DNA of 64,000 nt, taken from the NCBI GenBank assembly GCA_026397915.1, contig JAPLTX010000060.1, positions 1 to 64,000 on the forward strand. Reading direction: 5' to 3'. The translations under genes and the position numbers were made by a program. Each line of letters begins with the position of its first letter. Positions within the stretch are counted from its first letter, which is position 1. Shown here piece after piece: positions 25,409 through 32,802 of the stretch. The notes below the pieces were generated by a model. It saw only the letters and a list, made by a program, of their open reading frames with translations. It did not search any database and was not told the origin of the DNA. Origin of the DNA: Verrucomicrobiota bacterium. GTDB lineage: Bacteria; Verrucomicrobiota; Verrucomicrobiia; CAIQCK01.

Positions 25409-25844
25409 ATGTGCGCTCGCAAACTGGTGACCGTCACGGTCTATTTCTCGCCGCGGTTTACTGAGTTGTGTTCCATCCCGTTCATGACACACACGGCGCG
25501 TGAACGATGACAGGAGAGCCGAGATAAAAAGCTTCGCCCACGACGGAGAAACAGGAAACACGCATGGCGACCATGATTAACTGGTTCCAGATATAACATC
25601 GTCTTCATCGGGTGATCGCGGCTGCCTTGCTGTGGCACAAGTTTGGCAGTTGGATTGAATCTGCGCAATTCCAAAAAACGGCTCGCAAGGGGCAAACGGT
25701 CCTGCTTGCTGGCGAATTTCTGTGTTGCGCAAAACGGCGGTGATGTTTTAGAGAGGACGGCCAAGGAAAACGAAATCTGCCGCGGGCGGGAGGCGCGTCG
25801 GAACGGGCCGGGGCCGGAGGCGGCATAGCATAGGAGAGTTGACC
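25409..25844. other. Spacer between divergent methylase and XRE genes
   Basis: These 436 bases separate the minus-strand methylase from the plus-strand XRE gene. The methylase frame stays open to 25561, but the extra residues look unlike the family. No tandem repeat or REP palindrome was recognised. It must contain both divergent promoters; no clear -35/-10 pair stands out by eye. Confidence 0.4.
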
Positions 25845-26201
25845 ATGAGTGGGGTTCATCGCTGTCGCATGGAACGCAAGCTGGCATCCATTCCACGAGG
25901 ACAGTTCACGGGCATGTCACCCAAAACCATTGAGCGGGAGGAAAGACTGAAGGCGGTTTGGCGCCGGGCCTCGCACCGTGCGGACCGCGTTTGCAGGCAG
26001 TTGGCGCGCCAATTGAAGAAGTCCAGGGAGGCGGCCGGGCTGAGCGGGTATGCACTGGCGCTGCGGACGGGCGTCTCGCGGGACATGATCAATTGCGTGG
26101 AGCGCAGCCTATCCGTGCCGGGCCTTCACGTGATCATCCGGCTGGTGTATGGGATGCGGACGAGTGTGACGGAGCTGGCCCGGCGTGTGGAGCGCCGCTG
26201 A
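25845..26201 (+). CDS. XRE-family helix-turn-helix regulator
   Basis: This 118-residue protein has a Cro/C1-type HTH at about residues 55-115: LKKSREAAGLSGYALALRTG then VSRDMINCVERSLSVPGLHV, ending in LARRVERR. A basic N-terminal extension precedes it. ATG 25845 follows GGAGAG; a TTG two codons upstream is also in frame. It is divergent from the methylase/nuclease pair, a placement used by controller (C) proteins of restriction-modification systems, although C proteins are usually shorter (about 80 residues). It may instead regulate the downstream FN3/collagen genes. Confidence 0.8.
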   Translation: MSGVHRCRMERKLASIPRGQFTGMSPKTIEREERLKAVWRRASHRADRVCRQLARQLKKSREAAGLSGYALALRTGVSRDMINCVERSLSVPGLHVIIRLVYGMRTSVTELARRVERR

Positions 26202-26334
26202 GAAGGAACCCGTCCGACACATCGGACTTTGGGTGTTTCCAAGATCTGTGCTGAAATGCCGCCGTGATGAAAGACGGCATTTCGAGCGCGGCAAATCCGC
26301 GGTTTCCCGTGGAAACTGAGAGATTTTGTCCAGC

Positions 26335-26640
26335 TCGGATGCGGCGAAGGGGTCAACCACAGTGGGCGGGCGTGTTTCCGGTCCGGCAAGAGGGTCATCC
26401 ACTGTGGGCGAGTATGGTTCCGATACGGCGAGACAGTCGCCTACGGTGGGCGGGTGTGTTTCCGATGCGGCGAAGGGGTCAACCACTGTGGGCGGGTGGG
26501 TGTCCGGTTCGGCAATGGGGTCGCCCACTGTGGGCGGGTGTGCTTCCGATGCGGCAAAGGGGTCAACCACTGTGGGCGGATGGGTCTCCGGAACGGAAGG
26601 GTGCTCGCCCACTGTGGTCGGCAGGTGTTCCGGAATGTTC
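26335..26640. repeat. 42-bp tandem repeat array, seven copies
   Basis: The anchor GTGGGC or a close variant recurs at 26362, 26404, 26446, 26488, 26530, 26572 and 26614, exactly 42 bases apart each time. Copies alternate between two subtypes, giving an 84-bp higher-order unit. Because 42 is a multiple of three, several frames on both strands stay open. On the minus strand the 14-residue unit reads roughly THPPTVVDPFAASE; on the plus strand, SDAAKGSTTVGGWV. No frame has a convincing start and ribosome-binding site. Whether the array is coding or a minisatellite cannot be settled from the sequence. Confidence 0.85.
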
Positions 26641-26663
26641 CTGGGGAAACAATTTGGGGCTTC

Positions 26664-26738
26664 CTGTGGCGGCGGTCTGCGACCGCCGGGATGGATTGTC
26701 GAAAACAGCCGGCGCTCACAGAGCGCCGCTACAGGGAA
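26664..26738. repeat. REP-like palindrome pair
   Basis: GGCGGCGGTCTGCGACCGCC (about 26669-26688) and GCGCTCACAGAGCGCCGCTAC (ending 26732) are two short palindromes in opposite orientation with GTAG at the outer end of the second (as CTAC). This is the layout of a BIME built from RAYT-type REP sequences. It lies 100 bases before the FN3 gene. Confidence 0.55.
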
Positions 26739-26834
26739 GGAAGGCGAGCGATGCCGCGGTATGAAGCAGCGTATTTCGACTCGGGCGCACGCTACGACGA
26801 AACGGTGACGGGCAAAACAACGAAAGGACATAGT

Positions 26835-27755
26835 ATGGCTACGAATGCAGTTCCAAAGGATCAGGATGGGTTGTTGGGGTTGGCGGAAAACATGGCGGAC
26901 GGCCTGCACACGGATGCGGCCGGGGTGGGCATAGCGCAGAACACGGAGGTAATCATGCGCGCCGGGATCACGGCGGTGCGGAACTCGGAGGCGGACTACG
27001 GCGCGGCCAAGGATGCGCGCTCGGCGGCCTTCGATGGATTGCAGACGGCAGATGCAGAGGTGACGGAGTTCTTGAGCAACGCACGGAAGGTGCTGACGAG
27101 CTTCCTCGGCAACTACTGGAGCGCGGCCTGGGAGCCAACGGGATTTTCCGGTAACTCAACCAAGGTGCCGGACTCACAGGATGGGCGGTTGAACCTTTGC
27201 GCGGCGCTGAAGATTTACTTCACAGCCAACCCGACGCGCGAGGTAGCGGGGTTGGGCGTGACGGCGGTGAATGCGGAGGCGAAGTTTCAGGCGCTCTCGG
27301 ACGGGCGCGACGCGGTGGAGCACAAGACGCAGGAGCAGGCCGCCAAGAAGGATGCTCGCGACGCCGCCGTGGCCGGCCTGCGCAAGCGCGTGCGCGGGTT
27401 GATTGATGAGTTGACGACGCTGTTGAGCGATACGGACACACGTTGGCATGCGTTCGGCTTGAACCGGCCCGCCGATCCCGACACACCGGAGATCGTGGAG
27501 TCGCTGACATTGGCCATGGGTGCTGCGGGCGTGATCGTGGCAAGCTGGCCAGGCGCGCCGAGGGCGACGCGCTACCGGCCGTTTGTGCAGATCGTGGGCG
27601 TGAACGAGGAGCCTGTGGCTCGCGATCCGGTGCACGACCTGACGGTGAACCTGACGGGCTTCACGACCGGCCAGACGGTGAAGGTGTATATCGTGGCCGC
27701 CAACGACGCCGGCGAGGCGCAGGCCGGACCGACGGAGCAAATCCTCATTCCATAG
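26835..27755 (+). CDS. Fibronectin type III-like domain protein
   Basis: This 306-residue protein has no signal peptide. An alpha-helical first two thirds (about residues 1-215, with coiled-coil-like stretches such as QEQAAKKDARDAAVAGLRKR) is followed by a C-terminal FN3-like sandwich. In that module, GVIVASWPGAPRATRYRPFV and TVKVYIVAANDAGE match the W and Y/NxxG positions. AAAGGA precedes the ATG at 26835. The frame runs open upstream through the 42-bp repeats, but no better start is seen there. It is followed by a collagen-like gene. The pair recalls phage-tail or surface-fibre accessory proteins; the function is unknown. Confidence 0.7.
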   Translation: MATNAVPKDQDGLLGLAENMADGLHTDAAGVGIAQNTEVIMRAGITAVRNSEADYGAAKDARSAAFDGLQTADAEVTEFLSNARKVLTSFLGNYWSAAWEPTGFSGNSTKVPDSQDGRLNLCAALKIYFTANPTREVAGLGVTAVNAEAKFQALSDGRDAVEHKTQEQAAKKDARDAAVAGLRKRVRGLIDELTTLLSDTDTRWHAFGLNRPADPDTPEIVESLTLAMGAAGVIVASWPGAPRATRYRPFVQIVGVNEEPVARDPVHDLTVNLTGFTTGQTVKVYIVAANDAGEAQAGPTEQILIP

Positions 27756-27850
27756 GAATGAGGAAATGAAGAGTTGAGAGTTAAGAGTGAAGAATTCCAG
27801 AAACGAATTCCGCAACTCTTAACTCTGAACTCATAACTCTTAACTTTTTT
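27743..27850. repeat. Hairpins between FN3 and collagen-like genes
   Basis: CCTCATTCC (27743-27751) and GGAATGAGG (27755-27763) form a perfect 9-bp hairpin over the FN3 stop codon. Next, a longer imperfect palindrome of AGAGTTAAGAGT-type units spans about 27771-27846, centred on two GAATTC sites, and ends in a run of Ts. This AT-rich dyad contrasts with the GC-rich surroundings and could work as a terminator or as a repeat element. Confidence 0.5.
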
Positions 27851-27854
27851 GTTT

Positions 27855-28199
27855 ATGTTCGACCCATCTCTTCCTGTGAACGGTTCGCAGATTCGCGCGG
27901 GGGAACTGCGCGACCAATTCAACGGCCTCAAAGGTCTCATTGACGCCATTCCCGCCGGACCGCCTGGTTCCGCCGGAGAAAAAGGAGACAAGGGAGATTC
28001 GGGGGAACCCGGAGCGGCCGGCCCGCCGGGCGAAGTGACTGCACAACAACTCAGCGATGCCATCAACGGCACGCCCCGGAATGTGGACAGTATCGGCACG
28101 CTGGATATCGTCGTCAGCGATCCGCCGACGCAGGGCGAGGTGCAACTGATACTGGACAACTACAACGCGCTGGTTCGCGCGTTGAAACGGAACATCTGA
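27855..28199 (+). CDS. Short collagen-like protein
   Basis: This 114-residue protein has a central Gly-x-y block of about nine triplets (GPPGSAGEKGDKGDSG and on), preceded by a 35-residue helical region and followed by about 50 residues that include PPTQGEVQLILDNYNALVRAL. Short collagen repeats with flanking trimerisation regions occur in phage tail fibres and bacterial surface stalks. No signal peptide is present. ATG 27855 is chosen over a TTG two codons earlier. It is probably transcribed with, or after, the FN3 gene. Confidence 0.72.
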   Translation: MFDPSLPVNGSQIRAGELRDQFNGLKGLIDAIPAGPPGSAGEKGDKGDSGEPGAAGPPGEVTAQQLSDAINGTPRNVDSIGTLDIVVSDPPTQGEVQLILDNYNALVRALKRNI

Positions 28200-28569
28200 G
28201 GCGGTGAGTTGTAGCGTCGGGCGTCTCGCCCGAATGTCCTGTCGTGTGGGCGTCTCGCCCGACGGGGCTTGTCTGCTGCGAAACAGAATTGAAACGTTGC
28301 GGCTGCTCGGCCGAGACGGCCGACGCTACAAACGCCGGGCTGAGAGGTTGAATCCCGTTGGGATTCGTTTCTCTATCCGTGTGCATCTGTATTTCATCCG
28401 TGGCTCCAACAGCCTTCCGTGTCCTTCCGCGCATTCCTCGGCCGAGACGGCCGACGCTACAAACAAACGCCTGCTCCGTCGTCATCCATGCACAGAAGCC
28501 GCTTGCCGCGCCGCGGGGTGTCGTGGGATAAATGCGGCGGTCAAACTGCAACGGTGTATCGGAGAGGAT
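28200..28569. repeat. REP-rich gene-free stretch
   Basis: GTAGCGTCGGGCGTCTCGCC begins at 28211 and a partial second copy lies at about 28244-28266. The inverted form CTCGGCCGAGACGGCCGACG, ending in CTAC, is at 28306-28329 and again at about 28437-28460. The stems GGGC/GCCC and GGCC/GGCC differ by paired changes, so the palindrome is kept. A CACAGATG-type repeat lies at about 28376-28403. No gene is visible in these 370 bases. Confidence 0.7.
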
Positions 28570-28890
28570 ATGAACAGGATATTGCTGGGATGCCTCATTG
28601 CCCTGACATCTTGTTGCATCGGTTGCGGGAGCTGGAGAACCGTCACGCTGGAGGAAGGATTGCGGAACACGCAAGCCGGGAAATACACACTCGTCGCGGT
28701 GACAGATGACTTCATTTCGTTTCAAGTAGATGGCTTTCACAAATATCAATTCTACTCAGATCGGAGCAGTATTGCGGCTGCCGTGCCAAGGTTGGAAAAA
28801 GCTGTGGAAGCCGCCATCAAGACCGGGCATGGCGTGGCCATCATAGATGCAAGGAACCAGAAGCCCGACGAGACGTCGCAGCCTCGCTAG
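28570..28890 (+). CDS. Small putative lipoprotein
   Basis: This 106-residue protein begins MNRILLGCLIALTSCCIGCG, a lipoprotein-type signal with several candidate lipobox cysteines (LTSC is the best). The rest (TLEEGLRNTQAGKYTLVAV and on) resembles no family I can name. GGAGAGG precedes the ATG. It is flanked by two copies of a 55-bp repeat at 28415-28469 and 28927-28981. It could be a chromosomal orphan or cargo carried between the repeats. Confidence 0.6.
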   Translation: MNRILLGCLIALTSCCIGCGSWRTVTLEEGLRNTQAGKYTLVAVTDDFISFQVDGFHKYQFYSDRSSIAAAVPRLEKAVEAAIKTGHGVAIIDARNQKPDETSQPR

Positions 28891-29004
28891 GATGCTCTGA
28901 GCGCGTTCGGAGGCCGCGCTCCACTTTTCCGTGTCCTTCCGCGCATTCCTCGGCCGGGACGGCCGACGCTACAAACAAACGAGCGCCGCCTGGCGACGGC
29001 GCGT

Positions 29005-30453
29005 CTACTCCCCGGCGACGGTCGGGTTCGTGACGCGGCCGAGGAAGAGGATGCTTCCCGTGTTCTTCTCCCGGATGAGGAAGATGAACGGATGGTCGGC
29101 ACGGAACTCGATCGGTGGTCTTGGAAGGGCGGTCGCACGCATCATTATACCCGTTGCTGCCGCAGCCTCGGTGCCTTCCTCGTTCACTTCGACGAAGGCC
29201 TTGTGCAGCGCTGCCGAGATGAACAGATCGCGGTTGCCGTCCATACCGGAGAAGTCGGCCTTGCCCGGATCAAACGCGTCGCTCATGCCCATCGCCCGCA
29301 ACGTATCGTTCAGGCCGAACCGGCAGGTCATCTTGAACTTCGGCAGATACACCTTCACATCGGGCGACCACATCGCCGCTGTCCATTTCGAGAGGTTTGC
29401 CGCTGAGAGAGAGCTTTCCAGCGTTGCGAGGCCATCGGCTTTCCTCGGCAGCAGCACGAGCATGGACAAGTCATCACCGGCATACGGCAACTCCAGCATC
29501 TGCATCTCCTCGTTCTCGCCATACCCGAAGTGCTTCTTCTGAAACATCAGCGGGGCCTGCACCGTCTGGCCCGACGTCAACCGGAACGGCGCTTCCTTCG
29601 TTGCGTCCGCCTTGAACGGCGACGTCCAGCTCCCTTTGAAGTAAATGGCGTTGACCAGCACCAGTCGCGTCGCGGCGTTGAGCGCGCCGCCGGGAATCAG
29701 ATCCTTGATCTTCTGGTTCGTCTTACTCTCGACCCACGTGTTGATCGTCTTGCGCGCGCGCTCCGACGCGCGGAAATCCAGCGGTGTGAGCGACGCGCCA
29801 TAGTGTTCCCTGATGAGACCCAGGAAACTCTCCAGCAGCGTGAAGTCCTTCTGCGGCCAGAGCGAGTTGGCCACGCTGAGCTTGACCTGGCCTTTCTTCT
29901 GCACGGCGTTCAGATTCGCTTCCATTGCGCAAAAGGCCGCGTGCCGCTTTGCCTGGTCTGGCTCGAAGTGCAGCGCCTTCACCATCTGTGCGTCAGTCTC
30001 GCCGCGCGCGCCGGCGCTGGTCATCGCGAGCGCAGTCGAGATGCTGTAAGGCGAGAAGAAAACGTTGGCATCGCCCGCTGTGCTCTTCAATTTCGCGTAA
30101 AGCTCGCAGGCGAACGCTGTGTTTCCCTCGCGTTGTGATTGCAGCGCGGCGGGCACAACCCCGCCAAACACTGCGCCACTGCCGAGCACTGCCATCGTCA
30201 TCGCCACGCCCGCCATCCATTGAAGTCTTGGCCGGAGCGATGCAGTTACCCTCTTCGGCCGGCTCCCCTCACCCTGGCCCTCTCCCCTCGCTTGCGAGGG
30301 GAGAGGGAATCCCGTTGCCGTCGTTGCCAAGCGCACTAAACGGTTCGACGATTCTCGCAACGAGACACTCCTCCCTCTCCCTGTGACAGCGGGGAGAGGG
30401 CCGGGGTGAGGGGTCGTCGCAATCGAGTTGTTCCATCTCAAATTCGTTTTCAT
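29005..30453 (-). CDS. Serpin with a repeat element in its 5' coding region
   Basis: This serine protease inhibitor has 482 residues from ATG 30453. The serpin core covers the last 370 residues (NVFFSPYSISTALAM, VLVNAIYFKGSW, ADHPFIFLIREKNTGSILF). The hinge EEGTEAAAAT, with small residues, is the inhibitory type. The reactive loop runs through IMMRATALPRPP, with P1 probably Arg or Met. The N-terminus is abnormal: codons about 13-62 come from a CCTCACCC-type repeat pair (30265-30415), with residues like TPHPGPLP. A normal signal-peptide-like stretch starting MAGVAMTMAVLGSG begins only at 30216. GGAG precedes 30453, so that is probably the original start. Confidence 0.85.
   Translation of the reverse strand: MKTNLRWNNSIATTPHPGPLPAVTGRGRSVSLRESSNRLVRLATTATGFPLPSQARGEGQGEGSRPKRVTASLRPRLQWMAGVAMTMAVLGSGAVFGGVVPAALQSQREGNTAFACELYAKLKSTAGDANVFFSPYSISTALAMTSAGARGETDAQMVKALHFEPDQAKRHAAFCAMEANLNAVQKKGQVKLSVANSLWPQKDFTLLESFLGLIREHYGASLTPLDFRASERARKTINTWVESKTNQKIKDLIPGGALNAATRLVLVNAIYFKGSWTSPFKADATKEAPFRLTSGQTVQAPLMFQKKHFGYGENEEMQMLELPYAGDDLSMLVLLPRKADGLATLESSLSAANLSKWTAAMWSPDVKVYLPKFKMTCRFGLNDTLRAMGMSDAFDPGKADFSGMDGNRDLFISAALHKAFVEVNEEGTEAAAATGIMMRATALPRPPIEFRADHPFIFLIREKNTGSILFLGRVTNPTVAGE
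30265..30415. repeat. MITE-like element with CCTCACCC arms, in-frame in the serpin gene
   Basis: The left arm at 30265-30308 begins CCCCTCACCCTGGCCCTCTC and contains an internal hairpin. The right arm at 30373-30415 is its inverted copy, ending GGGTGAGGGG. The 64-base centre contains a GTTTAGTG string (minus strand) that also occurs in the centre of the copy at 19075-19218. Both copies have the same arm orientation and a similar length, about 144 and 151 bp. Confidence 0.75.
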
Positions 30454-30615
30454 GATTTCAGTCTCCGGTCGGAACGCCCCTATCGTCGCCGCTCGCCGCG
30501 AAAGTTCAAGGAGATTAGCCCAAACGTGTTTTTTCATGGTATGATTTGCAGCCAAAGGGTTGTTCACGTTTCATTAGACGGGACGCCCGGAAAAAAGCTT
30601 CGCGAATTATCCGAA

Positions 30616-31236
30616 ATGGAGCCGACCGTCGAAACCGAATTGCTGGCCCGCTGCCGCGCAGGCAATGCGCAGGCGTGGAACGAGCTTTTCGACGCCCACT
30701 ACGCTGCCGCGGCGCGCTTCGTCTTCCAGCTCGGCTCTGACTTCACCCGCGACGATGTCGAGGAGATTTGCCAGGAAGCGTTTCTCTCCGTGGTCAAGCA
30801 CCTTGATTCGTTTCAGGGCGATAGCCGATTTCAGACGTGGCTGTTTCGCATTGCCGCCAACAAAGCGCGCGACTACCGCGAGCATCGGCGGGCCGCCAAA
30901 CGCGGCGGCGGGCAGACGCCCGTCTCGCTCCAGGCTGAGGACCCAGAGACGGGCCTTGTCCTTGACCCGCCCAGCGCCGCGCCCGGCCCCGACGCCGTGC
31001 TTATCGGCGCGCAACAGGCCGCACTCGTCGGCGAGGCGCTTGACCAGCTCGGCGAGCCGTGTCGTGAGGTCATCGAGTTGCGCTACTTCGCGGATCTCAG
31101 CTACGAGGAGATCGCCGCGTCGCTGAAACTCAATGTCAAGACCGTCAGCTCGCGCCTGAGTAAATGTCTCGACCGGCTGGAAATCATTACGCGCGAACTG
31201 TTCAGCCGGGAGAAACTCGCGCCGCTTGCCGTCTAA
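30616..31236 (+). CDS. ECF-type RNA polymerase sigma factor
   Basis: This 206-residue sigma-70 family protein has region 2 at about residues 10-80 (ARCRAGNAQAWNELFDAHY, DVEEICQEAFLSVVKHLDSF, FQTWLFRIAANKARDYRE) and region 4 at about 140-195 (LGEPCREVIELRYFADLSYE, then EIAASLKLNVKTVSSRLSKC). A Pro/Ala-rich linker joins them. ATG 30616 gives the usual ECF start; in-frame ATG 30541 is possible. The next gene starts 5 bases after its stop and encodes a single-pass membrane protein, the classic position of an anti-sigma factor. The serpin is transcribed divergently. Confidence 0.92.
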   Translation: MEPTVETELLARCRAGNAQAWNELFDAHYAAAARFVFQLGSDFTRDDVEEICQEAFLSVVKHLDSFQGDSRFQTWLFRIAANKARDYREHRRAAKRGGGQTPVSLQAEDPETGLVLDPPSAAPGPDAVLIGAQQAALVGEALDQLGEPCREVIELRYFADLSYEEIAASLKLNVKTVSSRLSKCLDRLEIITRELFSREKLAPLAV

Positions 31237-31241
31237 TAGAT

Positions 31242-32744
31242 ATGCCGGAAGAACCGCACAAGAACATTGAGGAGACGCTGAAGGCTTACGCGAAGCAGCG
31301 ACGCGACGCCACTGGCGAGCCGCTCGATATGCCGTCGCACACGCGCGCCGTGCTGCAACGCGAGATTGCGCAGCGCGCGGCAGGAACGAAGCCGGCCTCG
31401 CGTCCGTGGTTCGAGCCGCTCGTTGCGTTGTGGCCGCGGCTGGCTGTCGGCGCGGCAGCGGTGGCGGCGGCCGGCATCGCGATGCTCGTGCTGACGGACA
31501 TTGGCAAGAAAACCAGATCGTCAATGGAGTTGGCGAAGGTCGAGCCGCAAGCCCAGTCGTTGGCGTTTCAGGAACGCAGAGGCGTTGTGATGGACTTCGC
31601 CGGGAAGCTCGAAGAAAAGCTTTCCGATGACCGCAAGCTCGCGATGGCCCAAAGCGCACCCACTGGTGGTGCCGAGCGCGTTGCCGGCGAAGCTCTGGGC
31701 ATGAAATTGAAAGCCGCCGACAAGCTGGATGGAGTTCAGGTGGCGACGAGAGCGTTGCCCGCGAAAAAACTGCCGGAGGTTCTCGCTCCGACTGAAACCA
31801 AACCGCAGGTCGTCGCCATGACCGCCGCACCACCGCCACTGGCCGCACCGTCACCTGCCGCCGCTGCGCCGATGCCGGCAACGAAGCCGTTGGCCATACT
31901 CGCCAAGACAGCGCCGCCATCTGCGCCGACAACGCCTGTTCCTGCCCCCACCGCTCCCGCCGAGGGCGAACAAATTGCGCGCACCGAGGCCAGCCGGTTG
32001 GTCACCGCCGCGATTTCCAACATGGCGCCGTTGTCACAGCGGTTGCGCTTCGCGCAAGTGGCGAGCGACAGCGACGACGCCCTCCAAAAACAGTCGCGTG
32101 TGCAGCAGCCACAGCCATCGCAGCAAGTGCTGGCCTCGTTCCAACTGGAGCAAGTGGGTGACCGCGTGGTCATCACAGACGCCGACGGCTCGATTTACGA
32201 AGGCCGGATTCAGTTGGCGTCCGAGTCGCAGCAGCAAGTTGCGCAAAGCCGGCGAGCGACGCGAGCCAGAGTTGCGCCGACGCGCGCCGACGCGCCAAGA
32301 CAGGTGATGACCCAGGCGGGAGAGTTCGTCTGGAGAGAGAAAGATACCTCCGCCGGCAAGCGTGCCGAATCCCGCGCGATACAACAGGAACTTTTCTTCA
32401 CCGCCCTCGGCACAAACCGCAGCCTTAACCAGCGTGTTGTTGTCAACGGCACGCTGTCGTCGCCCGCGGACGGCGCACTCGCCCACGGCGCTATCGTCGG
32501 CCGGGGAACGATGACTTTCGGCGTTGCGTTTGCGCGCGATAGCAACACGCCGGCGAATGCTGCCGTTCGCGCTGGTGGCGGCAGCAACGCCGTCATGATT
32601 GAGGCTGGCCAGATTGTTCTGCCGGCCAGCCCCGCCGCCGGCCCGGTTCCCGCTGCGCCACAAGCCTCCGCGCAAATCGAAGGCACCCTGCGCGTTGGCA
32701 ACACGCCCGAAGTCGAGATCACGGCCGTCGGCGTCGGACCGTAG
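31242..32744 (+). CDS. Single-pass membrane protein, putative anti-sigma factor
   Basis: This 500-residue protein has a cytoplasmic N-terminus of about 65 residues (EETLKAYAKQRRDATGEPLD), one membrane helix (LAVGAAAVAAAGIAMLVLTD, about residues 66-86) and a long Ala/Pro/Gln-rich outer part of low complexity. No zinc-binding anti-sigma HxxxCxxC motif is seen. Role and topology are inferred from its position right behind the ECF sigma gene. The C-terminal region (ITDADGSIYEGRIQLASES and on) recurs in Verrucomicrobiota proteins of unknown function. Confidence 0.7.
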   Translation: MPEEPHKNIEETLKAYAKQRRDATGEPLDMPSHTRAVLQREIAQRAAGTKPASRPWFEPLVALWPRLAVGAAAVAAAGIAMLVLTDIGKKTRSSMELAKVEPQAQSLAFQERRGVVMDFAGKLEEKLSDDRKLAMAQSAPTGGAERVAGEALGMKLKAADKLDGVQVATRALPAKKLPEVLAPTETKPQVVAMTAAPPPLAAPSPAAAAPMPATKPLAILAKTAPPSAPTTPVPAPTAPAEGEQIARTEASRLVTAAISNMAPLSQRLRFAQVASDSDDALQKQSRVQQPQPSQQVLASFQLEQVGDRVVITDADGSIYEGRIQLASESQQQVAQSRRATRARVAPTRADAPRQVMTQAGEFVWREKDTSAGKRAESRAIQQELFFTALGTNRSLNQRVVVNGTLSSPADGALAHGAIVGRGTMTFGVAFARDSNTPANAAVRAGGGSNAVMIEAGQIVLPASPAAGPVPAAPQASAQIEGTLRVGNTPEVEITAVGVGP

Positions 32745-32802
32745 TAGTCATCACGTTCCGCGTGATGCGTCATCCGGGAAAACCTCACGCGGAGCGTGAG
32801 GA

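Noticed and set aside
26335..26640. CRISPR array
   Set aside because: The 42-bp units are contiguous with no unique spacers and no cas genes are present.
26109..26909. 266-codon minus-strand frame through the 42-bp repeats as a Pro-rich repeat protein
   Set aside because: It is not fully excluded, but it has no ribosome-binding site, runs opposite the XRE gene end, and competing frames are equally open because the period is divisible by three. It is kept as a repeat, not a gene.
29530..30386. Plus-strand frames of 150-200 codons opposite the serpin
   Set aside because: They are antisense to a clear serpin and carry no known motif.
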